Under the pieces are notes generated by a model that worked only from the letters and a program-made list of their open reading frames with translations, searched no databases and was not told the origin of the DNA. The position numbers and the translations under genes are program-made. DNA of 64,000 nucleotides, taken from the NCBI RefSeq assembly GCF_019976755.1, contig NZ_AP023441.1, forward strand, positions 1,488,001-1,552,000, in the 5' to 3' direction. Shown here in pieces: positions 7,854 through 17,098 of the stretch; position 1 is the stretch's first letter; every line of letters starts with the position of its first letter. This DNA comes from Nostoc sp. MS1 (GTDB taxonomy: Bacteria; Cyanobacteriota; Cyanobacteriia; Cyanobacteriales; Nostocaceae).

Positions 7854-10800
7854 ATGGGTATTACCATCTTCGGTTACACTCCTACTGAACTTCTTTATGA
7901 GGGGGTAAATACCTGTATCTATCGTGCTAACAAACAACTAGAGCAGATTTCAGTAATTATAAAAACGCTAAAAACCGATTATCCGAATATAGAAGAGATT
8001 GCTCAACTAATACATCAATATAAAATATTGCAAAATTTAGAAATAGAAGGAGTCATTAAACCGCTTGCATTGGAAAGCTATCAAAATGGATTAGCTGTAA
8101 TTTTTGCTGATTTTGAAGGAGAGAGTTTAATAAAAATTATTAAAACTCAAAAATTAGATATCAAAAAAAGTTTGAGGATCGCTATTGAAATTTGCACGAC
8201 ACTAGAACAACTACATAAAAATCATATTATTCATACAGGGATTAATTCCCAAAATATTTTAGTAGATTTAAGTACGTATAAAGCCAAATTTATAGAGTTT
8301 AACCTTGCAAGTTATTTGGTAAAAGACAACTTTCATGTTGATAACCGGAATTTTTGGGAAGGTAATATCCCCTACATATCTCCAGAACAAACAGGGAGAA
8401 TGAATCGAGCTATTGACTATCGTAGTGATTTTTATTCCTTGGGTGTGACATTTTATGAAATGTTTACAGGACAACTACCATTCATAACTACTGAGCCTTT
8501 AGAGTTAATTCATTGTCATATTGCTAAAACTTCATTATCACCCAAAGAAGTCAATTTAGAAATTTCTCAAGCCGTTTCTGATATTGTGATGAAGCTTTTA
8601 GCTAAAACACCTGAAGATAGGTATCAGAATGCTTTAGGAATTAAGGCAGATTTAGAAAAGTGTTTAGCAGAAATAGAATTGACCAATACTATACCTAATT
8701 TCTGTATTGGTGAAATGGATTTATGTAGTCAACTATTAATACCACAAAAATTATATGGTCGTGAGGCAGAAGTTAAAGCACTCAAGAATACCTTTGAACG
8801 GGTTAGCCTTGGGTCTGTAGAATTAACTTTAGTTAGTGGTTACTCAGGTATTGGCAAATCTTCTTTAGTGCATGAACTTCACAAATCTATAACTGCTAGG
8901 CATGGTTATTTTATTGCTGGTAAATTTGACCAATTTAAACGGAATATTCCTTGTACAACTTTTATTGAAGCTTTTCAAGAGTTAATTCAAAAATTATTAA
9001 CAGAATCTACCGAAAATATAGCAAATTGGCGAGAGAAGATATTGACAGCAATCGGTGTAAATGGTCAAATTATTATTGATGTAATCCCCGAATTAGCACA
9101 AATTATTGGTAATCAACCGCCTGTTGCTCAGTTAGGCATAAATGAATCTCAAAACAGATTTCAAAGGATATTTCAACAATTTATTCATGTATTCTGTCAG
9201 CCAGAGCATCCCTTAATACTATTTCTAGATGATTTACAATGGGCAGATTTAGATTCTCTCAAGTTGATTCAAATATTATTAAATAACTCAAATAGCCAAT
9301 ATCTATTAGTTATAGGAGCATATCGAGATAATGAAGTGAGTGCTACTCATCCATTGATGTTGACTTTAGATGAGATGCAAAAATCTGGCGCGATCCCTAA
9401 CCATATCATACTCCAACCTTTACAAATTGACCATGTTAATCAATTAATCAGTGATACTATCTACACCAGCAAAGATAATTCCCGACCCTTAGCAGATTTG
9501 TTATTTGCTAAAACTCAAGGTAATCCATTTTTCGTTACGCAATTAATTAAGTCACTTTACCAAGAAAATCTATTAACTTTTAATTTCGACCAAGCTTGCT
9601 GGCAATGGGATATTACAAAAATTCAAAATATCAACATTACTGACAATGTTGTGGATTTGATGATTAATCAAATTCAAAAGTTACCTATAACAACACAAAA
9701 TGTTTTAAAGTTAGCTGCATGTATTGGTAATAAATTTAATTTAGATATTTTAAGTATTGTTAATCAGAAAAGTTTTTCAGAAACAGCAACAGAACTTTGG
9801 TTAGCTTTACAGGCTGGTTTAGTTTTTCCGCTAGATAGTTCTCATAACCTTCCTCTAGTTATTGATGAATCACATAACCAGAAATTTATTGCTTACCAAT
9901 TTTTACATGACCGTGTACAACAAGCTGCATATGCACTAATTCCTAACTCGCAAAAGCAAAAGACACATTTTTTCATTGGTAAGCTACTACTAGAAAATAC
10001 TCAATCTGAAGAACGCAACGAAAATATTTTTGCCTTAGTTAATCATCTAAATTATGGCGTAGATTTAATCACATCAGATTCGGAAAAGAACGAGCTAGCT
10101 GAACTAAATCTGATAGCTGGACAAAAAGCCAAAGCTGCAACAGCCTATGAGTCTGCTATGAAGTATCTCCAGGTAGGTTTGGCATTATTAACCGCTAATA
10201 GTTGGCAGCATCAGTACAATCTTACCTTGGCGTTATATGAGTCAGCCACAGAAACAGCCTATCTCAACGGCGATTTTGCACAGATGGATGAATGGGTTGA
10301 TGTAGTTCTACAACAAGCAAAAACCCCTATCGACAAAATGAAAATTTATGAGGTGAAAATCCAAGCTTGTATGGCGCAAGTCAGACAACTTGAAGCTGTC
10401 AAGATAGGGTTAGAATCATTAGAACTACTGGAATTAAAGTTACCAAATTCACCTAGTGCATGGGATATTGAGCAGACTATCAACCAAACAGCAACAAACT
10501 TGGCAAAGAAAAATGTCGAAGATTTGGTTAATTTACCTTTGATGACTGAGGTGGATAAACTAGCAGCTATACGGATGTTAACTAGTTTGGGTTCTCCTAC
10601 ATATCAGTCTGCACCTGCATTGTTTCCATTGGTTGTGTGTGAGCAAGTAAATTTATCTATTGAATATGGTAATTCACCTTTCTCGGCTTATGGTTACGTT
10701 TGTTATGGTGTAATTTTAAACGGAATAGTTGAAGATATTGAGTTAGCCTACCAATTTGGCAAGTTGGCTTTAAGCTTAGTCGAACAGTTCAACGCCGTAG

Positions 10801-13800
10801 ACATTAAAACTAATGTACTTTTTGTAGCTGGTTCTTGTACAGTACATGGAAAAGTCCACGTTAGCGAGACATTACCTATTCTCCAAGCTGGTTATTTAAG
10901 TGGCTTGGAAAACGGACATTTGGAATATGGTTGTTATGCGATCGCTCAACGTTGTCATCATTTATACTTCATGGGTCAGGAATTGCCAAAACTAGACCAA
11001 GAAATAGCAAAAGTTAATGAGGCCCTAGCTCAATTTAAGCAAGAAAACGCTTTAAGTTGGAATCAAATCTATCGTCAATCCATTCTCAATTTACTTCATC
11101 CTAGTGAAAATTATTGTCGTTTACTAGGTGAAGTTTATAACGAGGATGAATCTTTAGCAGGTTTACAAGCGGCTAATGCCAGAACTGTACTTTTTTATTT
11201 TTACCTCAATAAACTCATCCTTTGTTACTTGTTTGGCGAATACAATCAAGCTGGGGAAAATGCCACTCAAGGTGAACAATATTTAGATGGTGTCAAAGCG
11301 TTTCTAGTTGTACCAGTTTTTTACTTCTATGATTCATTAGCACAACTAGCAGTATATTCATCAGGATCAAACTCAAAGCCAGAACATTTGTTAAATCGGG
11401 TGAGTAAAAATCAAGAAAAAATGCGTAAATGGGCAGATAATGCCCCGATGAATTTTCAACATAAGTATGAATTGATAGCAGCAGAGAAATTCAGGATATT
11501 AGGAAATTATTGGCAAGCTATGGAAAGTTATGATATAGCTATAGCTGGTGCTAAAGAAAATGGATATATACAGGATGAAGCTTTAGCTAATGAATTAGCT
11601 GCTAGGTTTTACTTCCAGTGTGGAAAAGAAAAGATAGCCCAAACCTATATAACTGATGCTTATTACGGTTATATTCGTTGGGGGGCAAGAGCAAAAGTTA
11701 GAGACTTAGAATTAAAATATCCACAAATATTCTCGCGCATAGCCCAGAAACGAGCAACAATAGCACAAACTTCAGATAATCCGAAAACTTTTGACTTAGC
11801 TACAGTGATTAAAGCTTCACAAGCTCTTTCCGGTGAAATAGTTTTGGAAAAATTGTTAGCTAAATTAATGCAGATAGTTTTAGAAAATGCTGGTGCAGAA
11901 ACCGGATTTTTGCTGTTAGAAAACGCAGGTAAATTATATATAGAAGCATCAGGCAGTTATAGACAACAGGAAATCACTATTAACCAGAAAATTTCGGTAG
12001 AATCATTGCAAAATTTACCGATGTCGATCATTAATTATGTGTACCGGACGCAAGAAAATATTCTGATCAACGATGCAACTCATGAGGGAGCCTTTACAAC
12101 AGATATTTATATAATCAAGCATCAGCCAAAGTCTATTTTATGTACTCCTATAGTTAATCAAGGTAAATTAATTGGGATTCTTTATTTAGAGAATAATCTG
12201 ACAAAAGGAGCTTTTACCACTGAGCGTGTAGAAATATTACAGCTTTTGTCATCCCAAGCAGCAATTTCTTTAGAAAATGCACGGTTGTATGATGATTTAG
12301 AAGAATATAACCGCACCCTAGAAGCCAAGGTGGAAGAACGAACTTTAGAGCTACAAGAAAATAACCTACAATTACAAATAGAAATTCAAGAACGCCAAAG
12401 AGCAGAAGAAATTGCTGAGGCTGCTAACCGTGCCAAAAGCGAGTTTTTAGCGAATATGAGTCATGAACTGCGGACTCCGCTTAATGGTATTTTAGGTTAC
12501 ACTCAGATATTCAAAAAAGATCAAACATTAACCGAGCAGCAAAAAAATGGTGTAGCGATTATCCACCAATGCGGGGAACATCTTTTAACACTAATTAATG
12601 ATATTTTAGATATTTCTAAAATTGAAGCTCGAAAAATGGAGATTTACCCCCAAGAGTTTCATTTTTCCCAATTTTTAGAAGGCATCGTGCAGATGTGCCG
12701 TATCCGTGCCGAACAGAAAGGTGTAACGTTAGTCTATCGGCAACTTTCACCGTTACCGAAGATTATTCTGGCTGACGAAAAACGGTTACGCCAAGTGTTA
12801 ATTAATTTACTTAGTAATGCAGTGAAATTTACTGAAAAAGGTTGCATTACTTTTAAGGTAGGCTATGTATTGACGGCAGAAAATATTCCGAAAATTAGAT
12901 TTTCTATAGAAGATACAGGTATTGGCATTGCACCACAGCAATTAGAAGAAATATTTCTACCTTTTAAACAGGTGGGTGAAAATAGTCGGAAAACAGAAGG
13001 AACAGGCTTAGGTTTAGCAATTAGCCGTCAATTAGTAGAGATGATGGGTGGCGAAATCAAGGTTGAGAGTAAGTTAGGTCAAGGCAGCATTTTTTGGTTA
13101 GACTTAGATTTACCAGAGGTAGTATCACCTCATGAGTTTAAAAGTCCCGATGAAGCTAATATTGTCGGTTTTGTCGGTTCGCAACGCAAAATCTTGGTGG
13201 TAGATGATAAGTGGGAAAATCGCTCTGTTTTGGTAAATTTGCTGCAACCATTGGGTTTTGATGTCTTAGAAGCTACTGATGGTTTAGATGGGATGAACAA
13301 AGCTTGTCAATTCAAACCAGATTTGATTTTCATGGATTTAGTTATGAGTGTGATGGATGGCTTTGAAGCTACTCGTCGCCTGAGAATGTTACCTGAACTT
13401 AATAAAACAACAGTAATTGCTATTTCAGCTAGTGTTTTTGATGTTGAAAAACAGCAGAGCCTGGATGTTGGTTGTGATGATTTTCTACCTAAACCAATTC
13501 AAGTAAATGATCTTTTAGAAAAATTACAGTTTCATCTAGGATTGCAATGGATTTATCAAGATGGAAGAAACTATAAACAACAACCAGAAGGTGTCCATCT
13601 CAAGTACCCAACACAAAATATACAATTAATTGCTCCCTCAACAGATGACTTAGCTATCTTGCTTGATTTGGCGATGCGGGGAAACCTCAGAGGTATTACG
13701 CACGTAATTACCAAACTAGAGGAGTTAGATGAAAAGTTAGTGCCTTTTGCAAATCATTTACGTCAACTCGTAAAGGGTTTTAAAGGCAAGCAAATTGTAG

Positions 13801-13820
13801 AATTTTTGAAAAAATTTTAA
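7854..13820 (+). CDS. giant pseudokinase-AAA ATPase-GAF-histidine kinase-receiver protein
   Basis: The 1988-residue protein combines, in order, a Ser/Thr-kinase-like domain (about 1-270), an AAA/STAND-type ATPase (about 290-600; Walker A SGYSGIGKSS, Walker B LILFLDDLQW), a long helical region (about 600-1290), a GAF domain (about 1320-1470), a histidine kinase with phospho-acceptor H1537 in MSHELRTPLNG and an ATP lid with GTGLGLAIS, a receiver with phospho-acceptor D1828, and a C-terminal helical tail. The kinase-like domain keeps K37 but the HRD loop reads His-Thr-Gly-Ile (127-130) and DFG reads Glu-Phe-Asn (148-150), so it should be catalytically dead. ATG 7854 was chosen because homology with the paralogue at 46848-52907 begins there. 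The following hybrid kinase starts 15 bases downstream, so the two probably form one phosphorelay. Confidence 0.92.
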   Translation: MGITIFGYTPTELLYEGVNTCIYRANKQLEQISVIIKTLKTDYPNIEEIAQLIHQYKILQNLEIEGVIKPLALESYQNGLAVIFADFEGESLIKIIKTQKLDIKKSLRIAIEICTTLEQLHKNHIIHTGINSQNILVDLSTYKAKFIEFNLASYLVKDNFHVDNRNFWEGNIPYISPEQTGRMNRAIDYRSDFYSLGVTFYEMFTGQLPFITTEPLELIHCHIAKTSLSPKEVNLEISQAVSDIVMKLLAKTPEDRYQNALGIKADLEKCLAEIELTNTIPNFCIGEMDLCSQLLIPQKLYGREAEVKALKNTFERVSLGSVELTLVSGYSGIGKSSLVHELHKSITARHGYFIAGKFDQFKRNIPCTTFIEAFQELIQKLLTESTENIANWREKILTAIGVNGQIIIDVIPELAQIIGNQPPVAQLGINESQNRFQRIFQQFIHVFCQPEHPLILFLDDLQWADLDSLKLIQILLNNSNSQYLLVIGAYRDNEVSATHPLMLTLDEMQKSGAIPNHIILQPLQIDHVNQLISDTIYTSKDNSRPLADLLFAKTQGNPFFVTQLIKSLYQENLLTFNFDQACWQWDITKIQNINITDNVVDLMINQIQKLPITTQNVLKLAACIGNKFNLDILSIVNQKSFSETATELWLALQAGLVFPLDSSHNLPLVIDESHNQKFIAYQFLHDRVQQAAYALIPNSQKQKTHFFIGKLLLENTQSEERNENIFALVNHLNYGVDLITSDSEKNELAELNLIAGQKAKAATAYESAMKYLQVGLALLTANSWQHQYNLTLALYESATETAYLNGDFAQMDEWVDVVLQQAKTPIDKMKIYEVKIQACMAQVRQLEAVKIGLESLELLELKLPNSPSAWDIEQTINQTATNLAKKNVEDLVNLPLMTEVDKLAAIRMLTSLGSPTYQSAPALFPLVVCEQVNLSIEYGNSPFSAYGYVCYGVILNGIVEDIELAYQFGKLALSLVEQFNAVDIKTNVLFVAGSCTVHGKVHVSETLPILQAGYLSGLENGHLEYGCYAIAQRCHHLYFMGQELPKLDQEIAKVNEALAQFKQENALSWNQIYRQSILNLLHPSENYCRLLGEVYNEDESLAGLQAANARTVLFYFYLNKLILCYLFGEYNQAGENATQGEQYLDGVKAFLVVPVFYFYDSLAQLAVYSSGSNSKPEHLLNRVSKNQEKMRKWADNAPMNFQHKYELIAAEKFRILGNYWQAMESYDIAIAGAKENGYIQDEALANELAARFYFQCGKEKIAQTYITDAYYGYIRWGARAKVRDLELKYPQIFSRIAQKRATIAQTSDNPKTFDLATVIKASQALSGEIVLEKLLAKLMQIVLENAGAETGFLLLENAGKLYIEASGSYRQQEITINQKISVESLQNLPMSIINYVYRTQENILINDATHEGAFTTDIYIIKHQPKSILCTPIVNQGKLIGILYLENNLTKGAFTTERVEILQLLSSQAAISLENARLYDDLEEYNRTLEAKVEERTLELQENNLQLQIEIQERQRAEEIAEAANRAKSEFLANMSHELRTPLNGILGYTQIFKKDQTLTEQQKNGVAIIHQCGEHLLTLINDILDISKIEARKMEIYPQEFHFSQFLEGIVQMCRIRAEQKGVTLVYRQLSPLPKIILADEKRLRQVLINLLSNAVKFTEKGCITFKVGYVLTAENIPKIRFSIEDTGIGIAPQQLEEIFLPFKQVGENSRKTEGTGLGLAISRQLVEMMGGEIKVESKLGQGSIFWLDLDLPEVVSPHEFKSPDEANIVGFVGSQRKILVVDDKWENRSVLVNLLQPLGFDVLEATDGLDGMNKACQFKPDLIFMDLVMSVMDGFEATRRLRMLPELNKTTVIAISASVFDVEKQQSLDVGCDDFLPKPIQVNDLLEKLQFHLGLQWIYQDGRNYKQQPEGVHLKYPTQNIQLIAPSTDDLAILLDLAMRGNLRGITHVITKLEELDEKLVPFANHLRQLVKGFKGKQIVEFLKKF

Positions 13821-13835
13821 AAAACTTTAAAAAAT

Positions 13836-15809
13836 ATGAATATGAATACATTAGATCAGGGTGTCATCTTGATTGTGGATGATAATCCGACAAATTTAGA
13901 ATTGCTGTTTGATTTTTTGGCTAATGCTGGCTATACAGTGTTAGTTGCTGAGGATGGTGAGAGTGCGATCGCCAGAGCTGAATATGCACCACCAGACTTA
14001 ATATTGTTAGATATTCTCATGCCAGGGATGAACGGCTTTGACACTTGCCAACATCTCAAAAACAATCCCCTCACACAAGATATTCCTGTCATCTTTATGA
14101 CAGCCCTGACTGACACTGTAGATAAAGTTAAAGGCTTAAATTTAGGCGCTGTAGACTACATTACCAAACCCCTACAACATGAAGAAGTTTTAGCCCGTGT
14201 CAAACTTCATCTTAAATTATCTCATCTGACAAAAACTCTCAAAGAACAAAATCAGCTTCTAGAAGCGGAGATTTTGGAACGTCGGCGAGTAGAAGAAAAA
14301 CTCCGTGAACAAGCTGCATTACTTGACATTACTACCGATGCCATTCTTGTGCGGGACTTAAACAACTGCATCCGTTTTTGGAACCACGGCGCGGAACATT
14401 TATATGGATGGCAGGCAAAGGAAATTATTGGTCAGGATGCCAATAAACTTTTATATAAACCACAAACCCTATCGCAACTGCAAGTAGTCAAGAAAAGTTT
14501 GGTGGAGTATGGTTACTGGCAAGGGGAATTACAACAAATTACCAAAGATGGTAAAGCCATTATTGTAGCTAGTCGCTGGAATTTAATGTGCGATCAGGAT
14601 GGACAACCTAGATCAATTTTGACAGTCAATACCGATATTACAGCGAAAAAACAATTAGAAAGCCAATTTCTCCGCGCCCAACGACTGGAAAGTGTAGGAA
14701 CTCTTGCTGGTGGTATTGCCCACGACTTGAATAATATCCTCACACCCATCCTCACAGCATCTCAACTACTACAACTCAAACTTCCCAACGTTGACGAACG
14801 CTCTCAGCAAATGTTTAAAACTATCGAATCTAATACCAAACGTGGGGCTGCTTTGGTTAAACAGGTATTACAATTTACCCGTGGTGTGGAAGGTAAACGA
14901 ACGATTGTCCAAATTAGCCACTTATTTTCAGAAATTAAGCAAATTATTGAAGAAACATTTCCCAAATCAATTGAATGTGCAACCAACATTGAAACAGAAC
15001 TTTGGACTGTTATTGGTGATGCCACAAACCTACATCAAGTGTTGATGAATCTTATAGTTAATGCCCGTGATGCTATGCCTAATGGGGGTAATTTGACTAT
15101 TTCTGCCAAAAATTTATATATTAATGAACACTACGCACGGATGAATATTGATGCTCGTGTTGGCAATTATATAGTAATTTCCGTGAGTGATACGGGGATG
15201 GGCATAGAACCAGAAACACTTGAGCGAATCTTTGAACCATTCTTCACCACAAAAGACGTTGGTAAAGGTACAGGGTTAGGACTTTCCACGGTACAAGGCA
15301 TTGTTAAAAGCCATAATGGTTTTGTGAATGTGTATAGCGAAGTTAGTAGAGGCACAGAGTTTAAAGTATTTATCCCGGCTGTAGAGGCAACGGCTACATC
15401 TTTTGCAGAAGACTTAGAACTACTCAAAGGTAACGGAGAGTTGGTTTTAGTCGTGGATGACGAAGCCAAAATTTTAGAAATGACGAGAATTTCTTTAGAG
15501 ACTTATAACTATCAGGTGCTAACAGCCTCAGATGGAGTAGAGGCGATCGCACTCTACGCCCAGCATAAAGATAAAATTAGCGTAGTCCTCATGGATATGA
15601 TGATGCCGTCAATGGACGGTATTAGTTCCATCCGCGCCCTACAAAAAATTAATTCTCAAGTCAAAATCATTGCTGTTAGCGGTTTAGTCACTAACCAAAA
15701 ACTAGCCGCATCTGTAGTAGTGAAAAAATTTCTTGCCAAACCCTACACAACTAAAGAATTACTAGAAACTTTACACAGCGCACTTATACCTGTGGAGGTT
15801 AGTCATTAA
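13836..15809 (+). CDS. hybrid histidine kinase: receiver-PAS-HisKA-HATPase-receiver
   Basis: The 657-residue cytoplasmic protein begins with a receiver domain (phospho-acceptor Asp in LILLDILMPGMNGF, about residue 56; conserved Lys in YITKP), a coiled-coil linker, a PAS domain (about 155-270, ending NTDITAKKQ), a HisKA/HATPase pair (His in GGIAHDLNNIL, ATP-binding GKGTGLGLSTV), and ends with a second receiver (VVLMDMMMPSMDG). It has no membrane segment. Spacing of 15 bases to the giant kinase upstream suggests a single operon in which the giant protein, itself ending in a receiver, talks to this one. No DNA-binding output is encoded here. ATG at 13836 and 13842 are both possible starts. Confidence 0.93.
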   Translation: MNMNTLDQGVILIVDDNPTNLELLFDFLANAGYTVLVAEDGESAIARAEYAPPDLILLDILMPGMNGFDTCQHLKNNPLTQDIPVIFMTALTDTVDKVKGLNLGAVDYITKPLQHEEVLARVKLHLKLSHLTKTLKEQNQLLEAEILERRRVEEKLREQAALLDITTDAILVRDLNNCIRFWNHGAEHLYGWQAKEIIGQDANKLLYKPQTLSQLQVVKKSLVEYGYWQGELQQITKDGKAIIVASRWNLMCDQDGQPRSILTVNTDITAKKQLESQFLRAQRLESVGTLAGGIAHDLNNILTPILTASQLLQLKLPNVDERSQQMFKTIESNTKRGAALVKQVLQFTRGVEGKRTIVQISHLFSEIKQIIEETFPKSIECATNIETELWTVIGDATNLHQVLMNLIVNARDAMPNGGNLTISAKNLYINEHYARMNIDARVGNYIVISVSDTGMGIEPETLERIFEPFFTTKDVGKGTGLGLSTVQGIVKSHNGFVNVYSEVSRGTEFKVFIPAVEATATSFAEDLELLKGNGELVLVVDDEAKILEMTRISLETYNYQVLTASDGVEAIALYAQHKDKISVVLMDMMMPSMDGISSIRALQKINSQVKIIAVSGLVTNQKLAASVVVKKFLAKPYTTKELLETLHSALIPVEVSH

Positions 15810-16008
15810 GTAGGGGAACTTTAGATTTTATATTGGATGCTTCAATCTAAAATTTAAAATCCCAAATCCAAAATTGAAAGGGCAAGAGTTAAGAAAATTA
15901 CTGTTACTGATATTTACTGCCCCAACAAGCTAAAATTCTCTTAATTTAAACAACGCCAAAACCCACAGTTAGAGCCTAGTTAAATTAGGGGAATTAGCAA
16001 CATACCTT

Positions 16009-17073
16009 ATGCACATAAGAATTATTGTCTTGGTATTCCTGTTTTTATTATCCTTAACTTCTATAGAAGTAGTAGCACAAACTAAGCATCAAAATACTCG
16101 TGACCCTTGGCTACAACCATTCACTTCTAACTCAATTTGGAATACACCAATTGGCTCAAAAGCTAAGTATGTTCCAGCGAACATAAAACCAGCCGCTTGG
16201 GTTGCACCTGATACTGAATACTTTTTTAGGTTAAAAGCTACAGATCCAAAACGACCACTTTACACTCCTGGTAGCTGGACTAAGAGATGTCAGGGAAAAA
16301 ATACAGCTTATATTTCTTTACCTATACCTGATAATTTTATTATTCCAGACGCTACAGTTACACCACGTAATACTCCAAACAATGCTACTGCTTTTTTACT
16401 TCCCGATGGTAAAACGCTTGTGCAGGCTAATGCACTAGCACGATGTGTTAAAGGTGGGCCGATTTATGGTTGGAGATACTTTCCCGATGTATCTCTATAT
16501 AGCGAAGGTAGAGGAGGCGCACATTTTGGCTCTGGATTATCTAGTATTGGTGGCTCTATTCGCAAAGGTGAATTGATTAATAAGAAACCAATTGCTCATG
16601 CTTTGAAGATTTTGTTGTGGAGCAAAAAATATCTTTATTACTCTCAAGATAGAAAAGGTTTTCGTTACCCAGCAGATCGCGCTGATTCTTATGCAGCTAA
16701 TGAATATAAAGGTAATAATCCAGCGTTAACTCAAGGAAGCTTACTAGCTATTCCACCCCAAGTAAATCAAAAAAATCTTCGCTTAAAAACTGTTCCCGGA
16801 AAGAAGATATTTCAAGCCCTTCAAAATTATGGTGCTTATGTGGTTGATGATGCAGCTTGGGACGCTCATTATATTGGTATGGAATCTGGAGTTAGTGAAG
16901 AAGTTAAGCAAGCTTATGGCTTGAGTATCGCTACAAACAAAGGTGATTTTTTCGATGATGTCAATATATTGTTTAGTCAGCTACAAGTTGTAGATAATAA
17001 TAGCCCTAGTAGTATTGGTGGTGGGAAACCAAGAAGACCTCTAGCACCACCGCTAACCCAGGATAAGAAGTAA
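16009..17073 (+). CDS. secreted protein of unknown function
   Basis: The 354-residue protein starts with a signal peptide (IIVLVFLFLLSLTSIEVVAQ, cleavage likely after VVA/Q near residue 23). The mature part contains NSIWNTPIGS, a GGAHFGSGLSSIGGSIRKGEL segment (residues about 163-185), HALKILLWSKKYLYY, and YGAYVVDDAAWDAHYIGME near residue 275. I recall similar conserved proteins from actinobacteria and myxobacteria without an assigned activity. A hydrolase or carbohydrate-acting enzyme is conceivable but nothing in the sequence proves it. The tail is rich in Pro and Arg. The IS at 17099 begins 26 bases after the stop codon, so its terminator may have been displaced. Confidence 0.7.
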   Translation: MHIRIIVLVFLFLLSLTSIEVVAQTKHQNTRDPWLQPFTSNSIWNTPIGSKAKYVPANIKPAAWVAPDTEYFFRLKATDPKRPLYTPGSWTKRCQGKNTAYISLPIPDNFIIPDATVTPRNTPNNATAFLLPDGKTLVQANALARCVKGGPIYGWRYFPDVSLYSEGRGGAHFGSGLSSIGGSIRKGELINKKPIAHALKILLWSKKYLYYSQDRKGFRYPADRADSYAANEYKGNNPALTQGSLLAIPPQVNQKNLRLKTVPGKKIFQALQNYGAYVVDDAAWDAHYIGMESGVSEEVKQAYGLSIATNKGDFFDDVNILFSQLQVVDNNSPSSIGGGKPRRPLAPPLTQDKK

Positions 17074-17098
17074 TGAATGTTGATGCTGTATCTTTTTA

